A DNA stretch of 64,000 bases from Geitlerinema sp. BBD 1991-9 (GTDB lineage: Bacteria > Cyanobacteriota > Cyanobacteriia > Cyanobacteriales > Geitlerinemataceae). The stretch spans positions 20,322 through 84,321 of the forward strand of contig LWRO01000012.1 in assembly GCA_001657325.1 (NCBI GenBank). Reading direction: 5' to 3'. Shown piece by piece: positions 42,300-53,195 of this stretch. Both the position numbers and the translations under genes were made by a program. The stretch's first letter is position 1, and every line of letters starts with the position of its first letter. Under the pieces are notes generated by a model that ran no database searches, had not been told where the DNA came from, and saw nothing but the letters and a program-made list of their open reading frames with translations.

Positions 42300-43400
42300 C
42301 TAGAAGCCGAACCCTTTTCTACTGTTTGGGGAAGGTTTGGTCAGGCAATGTTGAAGTTGGGAGAGTAGGGCTTCTCGATCGAGATCTTGACCGATTAACA
42401 CCATTTGGGTTTTGCGTTCCCCTTTCCACTCGTCGTCTTCGATTGTAAAACGCTTGCCACTTAGGTGGAAAATATGTCGATCGGGGCTTTCATCGAACCA
42501 AAGAATTCCCTTAGCTCGAAATACGGTCGCGGGAAGTTGGTTGTCGAGGAAATACTGGAATTTACGGATGGAAAAGGGGCGATCGCTCTGAAAAGATACA
42601 GAGACGAAGCCGTCATTTTCTAGGTGATCGGAATGATGGTGATGGTGGTCGTGGCTGTGGTCGTGGTCGTGGTCGTGGTCGTCGCACGCCTCTCCATCGT
42701 GATGATGGTGGTGGTGATGATGTTCCGGTTTCGACGCTGCCGTCTCGAAATACTGGTCTGACTCGAACAGTCCGACACTCAAAACCAATGGAAGTTGAAC
42801 TTGCGATCGAGTCGTTCTTAAAATACGAGCGTCTTTTTTAATATCGTGGATTCGTACTTCTAAAGCATCCACGTCCGCTTCGTCGACCAAATCCACTTTA
42901 TTCAGCAAGATCGTATCGCCGTAAGCAATCTGACTGTAAGCGGCTTCACTGTTGAACAGGTCGAGGCTGAAGTTTTCGCAATCGACGACGGTGACGATCG
43001 AATCGAGGCGTGTCAAATCCCGCAGTTCCGTTCCCAAAAACGTTAACGCCACGGGCAGCGGGTCGGCCAGTCCTGTGGTTTCGACGACCAGGTAATCGAC
43101 GTTATCGGGACGTTCGAGAACCTTGTAAACGGCTTCGAGCAAGTCGTTGTTAATCGTGCAGCAGATACAGCCGTTGCTCAGTTCCACCATGTTATCCTCG
43201 GTGGAGACGATGAGTTCGTTGTCAATACCGATTTCGCCGAACTCGTTGACGAGAACTGCTGTTTTAATCCCTTCTTGATTGCTGAGAATGTGGTTGAGTA
43301 AGGTGGTTTTGCCGCTTCCGAGGAATCCCGTGATGATAGTAACTGGAAGTCCCAATTTCGGGGCATCCATTGTTTGGTCTTGTTTGTCTGCGGTTTGCAT
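42300..43400 (-). CDS. CobW/ZNG1-family GTP-binding metallochaperone
   Basis: A 366-residue G3E GTPase. P-loop GFLGSGKTTLLNHIL, the metal site CICC in NGCICCTINND, ETTGLADP and the NKVDLVDE motif are present in the first 180 residues. A very His/Asp-rich loop (about residues 225-265) follows, then the CobW C-terminal domain (RPFSIRKFQYFLDNQLPATV). The His-rich loop and CxCC site support zinc transfer (ZNG1/YeiR/ZigA type) rather than cobalt insertion. No Zur-like box is visible upstream. The start is 43400 or MDAPKLG at 43370. Confidence 0.88.
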   Translation of the reverse strand: MQTADKQDQTMDAPKLGLPVTIITGFLGSGKTTLLNHILSNQEGIKTAVLVNEFGEIGIDNELIVSTEDNMVELSNGCICCTINNDLLEAVYKVLERPDNVDYLVVETTGLADPLPVALTFLGTELRDLTRLDSIVTVVDCENFSLDLFNSEAAYSQIAYGDTILLNKVDLVDEADVDALEVRIHDIKKDARILRTTRSQVQLPLVLSVGLFESDQYFETAASKPEHHHHHHHHDGEACDDHDHDHDHSHDHHHHHSDHLENDGFVSVSFQSDRPFSIRKFQYFLDNQLPATVFRAKGILWFDESPDRHIFHLSGKRFTIEDDEWKGERKTQMVLIGQDLDREALLSQLQHCLTKPSPNSRKGFGF

Positions 43401-43530
43401 AGCGTCGTCGTCAATTCCGTAAGCTGGGTGGGCTTGGAAGTCCCTCGTCTGTTTTTCCGAGAATGAATCCCATTTACGAGCAACTGCCTTGTAGTTAGTT
43501 TAGCTCGATCGTCTGATTCAAACGAACTGG

Positions 43531-45405
43531 CTACACCGTTACCGTTTCCGGGAGTTGGGTTTTCTCCAACAACCCTTGTAACTCTTCACCCTCGATCGAT
43601 TCCCGCTCCAAGATCGATCGAGCAATACTTTCGAGCAAATCGCGGTTTTGCGTCAAAATTGCCAACGCTTGTTGATGGGCGTTTTCGACAATTTCTTTCA
43701 CTTCCGCATCGATCGCTCGAGCGGTTTCGTCGCTGACGTTGCGGCGGGGATTGCCCGTCATTCCGTCGCCGAGAAAGGTATTTTGCTGACTTTTCTCGTA
43801 AGCCAACGGCCCGAGAACCTGACTCATTCCGTAAGTCGTGACCATGCGTTCGGCTAAATCCGTTGCCCGTTGCAAATCGTTCGCCGCCCCCGTGGTGATA
43901 CTCCCGAAGACGATTTCCTCAGCAGCTCGTCCGCCAAGGAGCGTAGCGATTCGATCGCGCAGTTCCGACTCAGATAACAGAAACCGATCTTCCGTGGGCA
44001 TTTGCAACGTGTAACCCAAGGCTGCCATCCCGCGCGGCACGATCGAGATTTTCGCCACCTTGCCCCCACCCGGCATGACTGCCCCCACGAGGGCGTGACC
44101 GACTTCGTGATAGGCGACAATTTTCTTTTCCTTGTCGTTGAGAACGCGGCTTTTCTTCTCCAAACCGGCCACGATGCGCTCGATGGCTTCGTTGAAATCC
44201 GATTGCGTCACGCGATCGCGTTGGTTGCGAGCGGCCAGCAGAGCCGCTTCGTTGACGAGGTTGGCCAAATCCGCCCCTGCAAATCCCGACGTGCGAACGG
44301 CAATCTCTTTGAGGTCGATTTCGTCAGCCAAGCGTACCTTCCCCGCATAGATTTCCAGAATTTTCAAGCGTCCCGGTAAATCCGGTCGATCGACAAGTGT
44401 TAGTCGATCGAAGCGTCCCGGACGCAACAACGCCGGATCGAGGGTTTCTGGGCGGTTCGTTGCTGCCAACACGATAACAGTATTTTCACCTGCCGCGAAC
44501 CCGTCCATTTCCGTCAACAGCTGATTGAGGGTTTGCTCCCGCTCGTCGTTTCCCGAGAACATTCCTCCCGACGCGCGAGATTTGCCAATCGCGTCGAGTT
44601 CGTCGATAAAGATGATGCAGGGGGATTTTTGCTTGGCCTGCTCGAACAAATCGCGCACCCGAGCCGCACCAGCACCGACGAACAACTCCACGAACTCGGA
44701 ACCCGAAATACTGAAGAACGGAACTCCAGCTTCCCCAGCCACCGCTTTGGCCATTAACGTTTTACCCGTTCCCGGCGGACCCACGAGTAAAACCCCTTTG
44801 GGAATACGGGCCCCGATGCGAGTGAATCGATCGGGATATTTCAGAAACTCCACCACTTCTTGAAGTTCGGTTTTGGCTTCTTCGACCCCTGCTACATCTT
44901 CAAACGTCACCTTCGTAGCTTCGTCTTCAACGTAAACCTTCGCTTTGCTCTTACTAATAGAAAGCGCTCCTTGGGGGTTGTTTGCACCGCGTCCGATGAA
45001 AAACTGCCAAATCGCCACAAAAATTAACGGCGGAACGACCCAGCTTAAAATGTTGCCAAACCAGCCGTTATTTTGCGGGGGTTGAGCGGCAAATTCAACG
45101 CCTTTGGCTTCGAGTCGGTTGGGAAGTTCGAGGTCGAAAATCGGCGTGGTTGACAGAATTTGTCCCGGTTGGCTTTCGTCGTCTCCTTTGAGTTGATAGC
45201 GAATTTCGTTTTGCCCGATCGAAACTCGCGTCACGTTACCATCTTCAACTTGGTCGATGAAGAAACTGTAGGGAACGCGAGGAATTGGCGGTGCGAACAG
45301 TTGTGGAAAAACGAGGTTTAACAGGAGAAAACCCCCGACAATCCAGAGTAAAATGGTTCCGATACGTCTCGACCGAGAAGCTTTGGGGTTGTCTTTTATA
45401 CTCAT
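43531..45405 (-). CDS. ftsH: ATP-dependent zinc metalloprotease FtsH
   Basis: A 624-residue membrane AAA protease. Two transmembrane helices (about 15-35 and 115-135) flank a periplasmic/lumenal domain. The AAA module has Walker A GPPGTGKT, Walker [13 protein letters not shown] and the second region of homology [20 protein letters not shown]. The protease site is HEVGHA. Cyanobacterial FtsH complexes remove damaged D1 in photosystem II repair or act in the cell membrane. Which paralog this is cannot be settled from sequence alone. The start at 45405 ([10 protein letters not shown]) is preferred over an extension 54 bp upstream. It is monocistronic. Confidence 0.96.
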   Translation of the reverse strand: MSIKDNPKASRSRRIGTILLWIVGGFLLLNLVFPQLFAPPIPRVPYSFFIDQVEDGNVTRVSIGQNEIRYQLKGDDESQPGQILSTTPIFDLELPNRLEAKGVEFAAQPPQNNGWFGNILSWVVPPLIFVAIWQFFIGRGANNPQGALSISKSKAKVYVEDEATKVTFEDVAGVEEAKTELQEVVEFLKYPDRFTRIGARIPKGVLLVGPPGTGKTLMAKAVAGEAGVPFFSISGSEFVELFVGAGAARVRDLFEQAKQKSPCIIFIDELDAIGKSRASGGMFSGNDEREQTLNQLLTEMDGFAAGENTVIVLAATNRPETLDPALLRPGRFDRLTLVDRPDLPGRLKILEIYAGKVRLADEIDLKEIAVRTSGFAGADLANLVNEAALLAARNQRDRVTQSDFNEAIERIVAGLEKKSRVLNDKEKKIVAYHEVGHALVGAVMPGGGKVAKISIVPRGMAALGYTLQMPTEDRFLLSESELRDRIATLLGGRAAEEIVFGSITTGAANDLQRATDLAERMVTTYGMSQVLGPLAYEKSQQNTFLGDGMTGNPRRNVSDETARAIDAEVKEIVENAHQQALAILTQNRDLLESIARSILERESIEGEELQGLLEKTQLPETVTV

Positions 45406-45716
45406 ATTGCTGAGATTTGAAATGTGAGATTTTAATTTCAACGGCAGCTTATATCGCAAATTTTAAGATTGGAATCGCAATTTAACTTGCGGTATATTCC
45501 GTTTCGTTACACGATCTCATCTTAGATTTAAGTTCGATCGATTGGTGAGGGGTCAACCGGGTGAGAAATCCGAACTTATACGAAATCCAGTTCTCAAATC
45601 ACCGAATAATACCATTTCTCGATAATCCGGCTAGAGATCTTCGGCTGAACTTGGGCGAACGGTGTTCGCCCCTACAGACATCTATGGCATGAATTTTTAA
45701 AAATGGTATAAAATTA

Positions 45717-45754
45717 CCCCCGTAGAGTCCTTGTATGCAAGGACTCTACGGGGG
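45717..45754 (-). terminator. Strong hairpin terminator of ccs1
   Basis: A perfect 17-bp stem (CCCCCGTAGAGTCCTTG/CAAGGACTCTACGGGGG) with a 4-nt loop. On the minus strand it is followed by TAATTTTAT. It lies 20 bp past the stop of the gene at 45775. A second hairpin, GGGCGAAC/GTTCGCCC, is at 45653-45671. Confidence 0.75.
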
Positions 45755-45774
45755 GCAACGGAAAAGGGAAAACT

Positions 45775-47124
45775 TTAAGACACGGTAGCTTCTGCTTTCG
45801 ATTCAGATTCGAGTTTTTCGACAATATCGAGCAACTCGCGCTCGAAGGCCACTTGAGCGCGATTCGTGCGTCCGCCGATGTAGAGTTTCCCGTTTTCCTG
45901 CAACACCCAAACTTGAGAGTGCGATGCATAACTCATGAGCGCACTTAGCATTAACAGTCCAAATCCCAAGTAAACCAGCGGGATACCGGGATCGGATTTG
46001 ATTTGCAATCCCGTCGCACCGATGACATCGAGTAGTTTCAACGTTACGCCGTTAATTTCTGCTTCGCCACCCACGCGCACGGACGAAACGAGTTGTCCGC
46101 TGGTGTCGTAGAGTAATGCCGTTCCCTGTAAATCTTTAGCTAACAGCGATATCCCTTCACTCAAATCGGGTTTCGTGGGAATCCAAGTTCCCCAGATACG
46201 CCCGTTTCCACCTGTATTCAATAACGCCATGGGAAGTTGGAAGACGGGGCTGTTGTTGAGTCGAATGTTAATGCCTGCGATGCTCCAATCGGTTTGATAG
46301 AACACGACACCGTTGTAACGAAGGGGTTCGTTCACAAAAATCGTTTTTCGATCGATCTCGTTTCCCTCTCGATCCAGTACCGATAAATCGGAATAAAACT
46401 GATCGATCGAGCCGCTGGCGGTATAGTCGATCCAAAAGCGATTGACCTTTAACGACCAATTGCGAAATCGATCGAGAGAAGCCCAACGACCCACATCGAC
46501 AAAGTTATCGACGGTTACCGTCGCGGTATTGGGAATCATTTCTTGAGCGACAACGCCTGTCATCGATCCCCAAATCGCACCGCCGAGAATCAGTAACATA
46601 CTGGCGTGAACGATAATGGGGCCGATGCGTCCGACGAGTCCTTTACGGGCGTAGAGCGAATTATTTTCTTTAAAAATTCGATAGTTCTGTTTTTGGAGGA
46701 TTTCTTCTAAATTCGACAGGTTCTCTCGATCGAGTTCCGTACTCAATGCAAGTTTCTGAAACTGTCGCGGTTTCGTATAAAACTTCCACTGGCGTGCGGC
46801 TTTTAAAGCCGGAAATTGGCGCGTAAACGTGCAAGCCGTCAGGCTGGTTCCGAACAGAATGAGAAGTGCGAGAAACCACCAAGTTTTATAGACGCGATCG
46901 AGTCCCAAACTCAGCAAGACTTTCCAACTGAGGAAACCGAACAACGCCGGATCTTCCGGATAGTTCGCACGATAAAACTCGATCGCTTCACCCTGCTCGA
47001 TAACCGTTCCGAGCATACTGGCAACGGCGATAACCAACAGCAACACGATCGCCAGTCGCAAATCTGCCAAAATCGGTAACAGTTCGCGACGAAACCAAGA
47101 GGCGATCGAAAATTCAGAAGACAT
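45775..47124 (-). CDS. ccs1: Cytochrome c biogenesis protein Ccs1/ResB
   Basis: A 449-residue protein. Three N-terminal transmembrane helices ([39 protein letters not shown]; and [17 protein letters not shown] with the conserved His) precede a large lumenal/periplasmic domain. A last helix near 390 is followed by a cytosolic tail of about 50 residues. Ccs1 works with CcsA in System II to relay heme and attach it to c-type cytochromes. ccdA lies 90 bp upstream on the same strand, so the reductant and heme branches are clustered. A very strong terminator follows. Confidence 0.93.
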   Translation of the reverse strand: MSSEFSIASWFRRELLPILADLRLAIVLLLVIAVASMLGTVIEQGEAIEFYRANYPEDPALFGFLSWKVLLSLGLDRVYKTWWFLALLILFGTSLTACTFTRQFPALKAARQWKFYTKPRQFQKLALSTELDRENLSNLEEILQKQNYRIFKENNSLYARKGLVGRIGPIIVHASMLLILGGAIWGSMTGVVAQEMIPNTATVTVDNFVDVGRWASLDRFRNWSLKVNRFWIDYTASGSIDQFYSDLSVLDREGNEIDRKTIFVNEPLRYNGVVFYQTDWSIAGINIRLNNSPVFQLPMALLNTGGNGRIWGTWIPTKPDLSEGISLLAKDLQGTALLYDTSGQLVSSVRVGGEAEINGVTLKLLDVIGATGLQIKSDPGIPLVYLGFGLLMLSALMSYASHSQVWVLQENGKLYIGGRTNRAQVAFERELLDIVEKLESESKAEATVS

Positions 47125-47214
47125 AAGAACAATTTACGATTGACGATGGATAGGAATTGGAAAATTTTCGATTTTTGCTCATCACCTTATCACCTCATCC
47201 CCCCATCACCTCAG

Positions 47215-47967
47215 CTAAGCCGTGGGGAGAAAGCGAAAGAGTAAGGTAAACACGCCGAAACCGACGAGTAAAATACCGCTCGTCGGGGTAATCCAACTCG
47301 ACCAACGGCGGAAAGACAAGAATTTCTCAACCGTTGCGGTGAAGGTTCCAGCGAGGATGAGGGGGGCGACGTAACCGCTCGTGTAAGACAGCAGGAGAGC
47401 GCCACCTAAAACCAGGTTGCCCGTGGTGGATACCCACGCCAGCAACGTAGCGAGGACGGGGGTACTACAGGGCGAGGCAACGAGTCCGAACGTCAGTCCC
47501 AACAAGTAAGAACGGACACCTCTCGGAAGATCGTCAGAAATCCAACCCATCCCGTCAAAAGAGGGAAGCTGTAACGGCAGGGCTTCGAGGAGGTTCAGCC
47601 CCATGAGAATGGCAACGACACTCACGACGATCGGAAGTCCGACCCCGATTTGGCCGTAAATTTTTCCTAAAAACGCTGCTCCGAGTCCCAAAACGGCGAG
47701 GGTGGTGGCGAGTCCCAAGGAAAACCAAAGCGATTGGAATGCCGCACGGCGTGGCGTTCGGGCTTCGTAGCCGCCGATATAACCCAGCGTGATGGGAAGC
47801 ATTGACAGCATACAGGGCGTTAGGCTGGTGAGCAGTCCGGCTCCAAAAACAGTCAACAGACTGATTGCGCTGAGGTGAGTCAGTTGGCGACTTACCAGAA
47901 GATCGGCAAACTGTTGGAGGTGATAGAGAGTCGTTTGGAGGGATTCGATCGAGCCAGTTGCGTCCAT
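47215..47967 (-). CDS. ccdA: Cytochrome c biogenesis protein CcdA (thiol-disulfide transporter)
   Basis: A 250-residue DsbD-beta/CcdA-type protein with six transmembrane helices. The two redox cysteines are in LTSLTPCMLSMLPITLGY and LVASPCSTPVLATLL, each in a Pro-Cys context. It carries electrons across the membrane to keep apocytochrome c thiols reduced. The ATG at 47967 (MDATGSIES) is preferred. A TTG-initiated form from 48015 would be 16 residues longer. It precedes ccs1 by 90 bp, so the two are probably co-transcribed. Confidence 0.94.
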   Translation of the reverse strand: MDATGSIESLQTTLYHLQQFADLLVSRQLTHLSAISLLTVFGAGLLTSLTPCMLSMLPITLGYIGGYEARTPRRAAFQSLWFSLGLATTLAVLGLGAAFLGKIYGQIGVGLPIVVSVVAILMGLNLLEALPLQLPSFDGMGWISDDLPRGVRSYLLGLTFGLVASPCSTPVLATLLAWVSTTGNLVLGGALLLSYTSGYVAPLILAGTFTATVEKFLSFRRWSSWITPTSGILLVGFGVFTLLFRFLPTA

Positions 47968-48074
47968 GAACGATTTCAACGATAAAGCGAACGAGACAGC
48001 TTTCGCCTTAAACAATTGTAACGGTGTTGACCGAACTGGCTCGAGTCGAGCCGCAAAGATCCGACCTTGCGCTG

Positions 48075-48890
48075 TTAGCGTCGCGTCACTTGACCGATGA
48101 GTTCCATCACGTCGTGACGAGTGAGTTTTTCATTTCCAAGTGCCATGGTTTTCAGCGTTCCGTTCGCCAACACCAGGGGAATTTTACAAAAGTCCAGTGC
48201 CGGCCCGGACGGGAGGGCGCGCGTATAACGATCGGCTAGTTCCAGGTTGCGTCGCGCGTAGGCTTGCATATCTGAAGTCGTCCAACCGTCGGGGAAAAAG
48301 TCCACACCCCGCGATCGATCTTCGCGAGCGTTGCGGAGGATATTGACCGTTTGCAACCCACGTCCGAAGCCGATGGCCTCCATCCGATTGGTTTGCGTGT
48401 TGTCGTGCCAGGCCCACAGATCGGATAGCAACAACCCCACAGCACCCGCCACACTAAAGGTATAGCTGTCGAGGTCGGTGACAGTGCGAATCGTCCAATT
48501 GCGTTCCGCCCACATCGCCATTCGATCGGCCATCGCAGCGGTTGCGTCCCAAATGCGAGGAGCGATCGAGTCGGGTGCGAGCTTCGCCCACTCGTCAACG
48601 CGCAAGGTGACTTCGGGGAGTTTCGAGCGTACATCGCCCCAATCAGCTCCGAAGCGATCCGAAGTCGGATCGCCAGTTCCCGTTTGTAAACTTAGAGAGA
48701 TCGATCGAAGTAGTTGGGCTTTCGTGCTGTTCTCGAGTTCGGAATGGTCTTCGATCTCGTCGATAGCTCGCATACACAGATACGCCGAGGCCACGGCTTC
48801 TTTAAGGGCTGATGGCAAGAGACTAATCGGAATGTAAAACGTCCGACTCGTCTCTTTGAGTACCTCCAGCGCGTCTTTTTGCCAATTCAT
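48075..48890 (-). CDS. Squalene/phytoene synthase family protein
   Basis: A 271-residue head-to-head prenyl synthase. The first Asp-rich motif is RAIDEIEDH with the preceding YLCMRAID. The second region has ILRNAREDRSRGVDFFP. The SRTFYIPISLLP start is typical. Phytoene synthases are usually about 310 residues. This shorter form with RTFYIPI resembles the squalene synthase-like group. It could make squalene for hopanoids or phytoene for carotenoids, and squalene is more likely. It is cytosolic or peripheral at the membrane. It lies 107 bp upstream of ccdA on the same strand, with no functional link seen. Confidence 0.82.
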   Translation of the reverse strand: MNWQKDALEVLKETSRTFYIPISLLPSALKEAVASAYLCMRAIDEIEDHSELENSTKAQLLRSISLSLQTGTGDPTSDRFGADWGDVRSKLPEVTLRVDEWAKLAPDSIAPRIWDATAAMADRMAMWAERNWTIRTVTDLDSYTFSVAGAVGLLLSDLWAWHDNTQTNRMEAIGFGRGLQTVNILRNAREDRSRGVDFFPDGWTTSDMQAYARRNLELADRYTRALPSGPALDFCKIPLVLANGTLKTMALGNEKLTRHDVMELIGQVTRR

Positions 48891-49064
48891 CCGTTCGACT
48901 CCTCACATCAACTCGTCATCTAGCATATACTCCTATTCGCACCAGGACTTCGCAAAATAGGACACCGTTTACATCCGGGTTAAAACGGAACAAGCCCAAA
49001 CCAAACCGTTCCCAAATTGCGTTAACGCGATGGGATCGTTCGCCGATACGGGCTTGAACCCCAT

Positions 49065-49283
49065 TTAGCGCAGTGAATGACCGGTGTGCTTTTCGATGTA
49101 GTCCATCACCTTTTGATAAGCGTCGGGTTCGCTTTGTTCGGTTAACACCAAAGTCTGGTCGCTATCGGTCAGATATAACGTTAGACGACTGTTCCAAGAC
49201 AGAGAAAACGCACTAATGCGATCGAGATCGACGACGTAAACCAGGTTGTCTCGCTCGTAATTGATTTTGATCCAGTACGCCAC
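49065..49283 (-). CDS. Small conserved cyanobacterial protein
   Basis: A 72-residue protein, AYWIKINYERDNLVYVVDLD followed by beta strands (SWNSRLTLYLTDSDQTLVLT) and a C-terminal helix ending in KHTGHSLR. I do not recognise a named family. It begins 28 bp after pyrG on the same strand and is probably co-transcribed with it. An RBS-like GGAGACCGGAGG stretch precedes the ATG, supporting expression. Its function is unknown. Confidence 0.75.
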   Translation of the reverse strand: MAYWIKINYERDNLVYVVDLDRISAFSLSWNSRLTLYLTDSDQTLVLTEQSEPDAYQKVMDYIEKHTGHSLR

Positions 49284-49311
49284 AAAACGACCTCCGGTCT
49301 CCAGACTGGAT

Positions 49312-51021
<1,710 letters not shown>

Positions 51022-51172
51022 TCATTTTGCCATAGTATCGAGACCGGGGAGAGGAGGGGCCTGAAAAATCCCGAGTTGCGATCGATGGAAAATTGAGAGC
51101 GCGATTGGTAAATAATGTCAAAATATTGACAGTCGAGGGGAGACACTCTGTTTTGTACAGAAGGGGGTTGTC

Positions 51173-52021
51173 GTGGCAACGGATCGCAAAACACTTTGGG
51201 AACAGTTTCTCTCGCCGATCGTGCGATCGATCGTCGATGAAGAAGCGATGTTACGGTTGTCTCGACGGATCGACTGGGAAACAGAAGTCCAACGGCGGCG
51301 GAATGAATCGATCGTTTATCCGGATTACTATCGCACGTCCAATTTTCACGGGATTGAAGGCGGATATCTCACGGCGGGGGCGGCGGTTTCTTACGATCCG
51401 ATTACGCAATACGTGTTACCGCCGAACGAGATGTGGGTGAGAGCGGGGTTAATCGAAGCGGTTCGATCGAAACCTCGGCGCATTCTCGATCTCGGTTGTG
51501 GAACGGGTTCGACGACACGGCTGTTGAAACAGGCGTTTTCCGAGGCAACGGTTATCGGTTTGGACTTGTCACCCTATATGCTCGTGATGGCAAACTATCA
51601 AGCCGTTTTGGCGGGATCGGACATCGTTTGGAAACACGGAAACGCTGAGGAGACTGGATTTGATGACGAGTCTTTCGATTTAATTTCTCTATCGCTGTTA
51701 CTTCACGAAACGCCACCCGACGTGTCGCAACGGATTTTAAACGAGTGTTTTCGTTTGTTGAAATCCGGTGGCGAGGCGATCGTTCTCGATGGGAATCAGG
51801 CTGCGTTGCGTCAAACGCCTTGGCTGACTAACGTGTTTGAGGAACCGTACATTCAAGCGTATGCAGAAGGCAGCGTGGGACAATGGATGCAGAAGGTGGG
51901 GTTTGAGGCTGTGGAAACTCGCGAACACTGGTGGCTCCATCAGGTGACGCGCGGGGTCAAACCGTTGGTCGTTCGCGATTTTGAAACCTCGATATCCGGT
52001 GAAGGGCTGGCGTTCGCTTAG
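51173..52021 (+). CDS. Class I SAM-dependent methyltransferase
   Basis: A 282-residue protein starting GTG at 51173. The N-terminal 95 residues are helical. The methyltransferase core follows with motif I ILDLGCGTGSTTRLL, the acidic loop VIGLDLSPYMLVMANYQ, and motif post-I EETGFDDESFDLISLSLLLHE, ending with LLKSGGEAIVLDG. The target is not identifiable. The overall layout resembles the UbiE/small-molecule methyltransferases of cyanobacteria. It stands alone, 184 bp from pyrG. Confidence 0.85.
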   Translation: MATDRKTLWEQFLSPIVRSIVDEEAMLRLSRRIDWETEVQRRRNESIVYPDYYRTSNFHGIEGGYLTAGAAVSYDPITQYVLPPNEMWVRAGLIEAVRSKPRRILDLGCGTGSTTRLLKQAFSEATVIGLDLSPYMLVMANYQAVLAGSDIVWKHGNAEETGFDDESFDLISLSLLLHETPPDVSQRILNECFRLLKSGGEAIVLDGNQAALRQTPWLTNVFEEPYIQAYAEGSVGQWMQKVGFEAVETREHWWLHQVTRGVKPLVVRDFETSISGEGLAFA

Positions 52022-52159
52022 GACACGGGCGAGAGAATCTCGATCGAGCGTTTGAGATCGACGGATTGTTTAAGACACTTGAACGATCGCACGGTTTTGA
52101 TATTTGTTAAAAAAACAACAGAACTTTCGGGTTTGAATTACAAATTTTAAGTCAAGAGA

Positions 52160-52897
52160 ATGGCACTCAAGGCAGTTGTTTTTGATTTTAATGGCATTAT
52201 TATTAACGACGAGTCTATTCACGAAAAACTAATTTTAGAGCTATTGCTCGAAGAAAACCTACGCCCCGATCGATCGGAGTTCCAGCGTGTTTGTTTGGGA
52301 CGCAGCGATCGAGTCTGTTTACAGGAAATTCTTGAAAACCGAGGACGATACGTTACGGAAGAATATTTGTCAAGCCTGATGCAACGCAAGGCTCAGGCTT
52401 ATCAACGAGAATTAGAACGTTTAGAAAAACTACCGATTTACAACGGTTTAAACGAATTTATTTTGAAGTTGCGGGTGGAAAATCTCAAGCTGGCGTTAGT
52501 CAGTGGTGCGTTGCGAACGGAAATCGAAATGGTTCTCGATCGAATCCAACTTAAGGCCCAGTTTCCTGTTATTGTCGCGGGAGACGACATTGTCACCAGT
52601 AAACCCGAACCCGACGGTTATTTACTCGCAGTCGATCGACTGAACGAAGTTTATCCGAGTTTGAATCTCAAACCGTCTGAGTGTTTGGCCATTGAGGATA
52701 CACCGGCGGGAATTGAGGCAGCGCGACGGGCGGAAATGCAAGTATTAGGGGTGGCGAATACGTACCCAGCCCATATGTTGCAGCGTCAGGTGGATTGGGT
52801 GGTGGACTATCTAGCGGAGTTGGAACTCGATCGCGTTCGCCATGCGTTTGAGACGCAAAAGCGAATTCCTCTCGATCGATCTGAAAAACTGTCGTGA
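52160..52897 (+). CDS. HAD-superfamily hydrolase (beta-phosphoglucomutase-like)
   Basis: A 245-residue subfamily I HAD protein with an alpha-helical cap. Motif I reads VFDFNGIIINDE: the nucleophile Asp is present, but the usual second Asp (DxD) is Asn. Motif II is LALVSGALRTE. Motif III/IV is KPEPDGYLLAVDRL, then CLAIEDTPAGIEAAR. The Asn replacement removes the general acid/base of phosphatases and mutases, so activity may differ. It is followed by tRNA-Ala. No operon partner is visible. Confidence 0.88.
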   Translation: MALKAVVFDFNGIIINDESIHEKLILELLLEENLRPDRSEFQRVCLGRSDRVCLQEILENRGRYVTEEYLSSLMQRKAQAYQRELERLEKLPIYNGLNEFILKLRVENLKLALVSGALRTEIEMVLDRIQLKAQFPVIVAGDDIVTSKPEPDGYLLAVDRLNEVYPSLNLKPSECLAIEDTPAGIEAARRAEMQVLGVANTYPAHMLQRQVDWVVDYLAELELDRVRHAFETQKRIPLDRSEKLS

Positions 52898-52937
52898 CAC
52901 GTACTTAGCTTTGTGTTATAATGGTAAACCGCAACGC

Positions 52938-53010
52938 GGGGAATTAGCTCAGTTGGTAGAGCGCTGCGATCGCACCGCAGAGGTCAGGGGTTCGAATCCC
53001 CTATTCTCCA
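52938..53010 (+). tRNA. tRNA-Ala (CGC)
   Basis: A 73-nt tRNA with acceptor GGGGAAT pairing with ATTCTCC (one G-T) and discriminator A. The D-loop is AGCTCAGTTGGTAGAGC. The anticodon CGC lies in CTGCGATCGCACCGCAG, and the T arm is CAGGGGTTCGAATCCCCT. CCA is not encoded. Its last seven bases are shared with a degenerate CRISPR repeat (53004-53039). Confidence 0.93.
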
Positions 53011-53039
53011 TTCATTTCACTTCTAGAGAAAGAAACGCC
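53004..53039 (-). repeat. Degenerate CRISPR repeat overlapping the tRNA-Ala 3' end
   Basis: Aligned base for base with the 36-nt array repeat, 28 of 36 positions agree, including CCATTCATT and CACTTCT in register. It lies 156 bp before the first intact repeat, and a palindromic element (53063-53127) is inserted in between. It fits an old, decayed, leader-distal repeat. Confidence 0.55.
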
Positions 53040-53062
53040 CGATTGCCGTCAGGAGTCGCGTA

Positions 53063-53127
53063 GGGTGTGTTCGCGGGCCACCGAATTTCCGGGAAGTCCA
53101 GTTCGTGAAATTCCCGCGAACGCACTC
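53063..53127. mobile_element. Short palindromic element, copy 2 of 3 (MITE-like)
   Basis: It is bounded by GGGTGTGTTCGCGGG and CCCGCGAACGCACTC, an imperfect inverted repeat. It has the same ends as the copy at 28698-28763. It lies between tRNA-Ala and the array. Confidence 0.65.
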
Positions 53128-53195
53128 ATCCCATCACAACATCAAGTCTCTTGACTTCTGTACTGGCGCTCTAGGATGCAATTAACGACTTCGTC

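Noticed and set aside
48896-48910. ACTCCTCACATC resembling the core of the cyanobacterial small RNA Yfr1
   Set aside because: It differs from the invariant core at its end, and no flanking stem-loops or typical neighbours are present.
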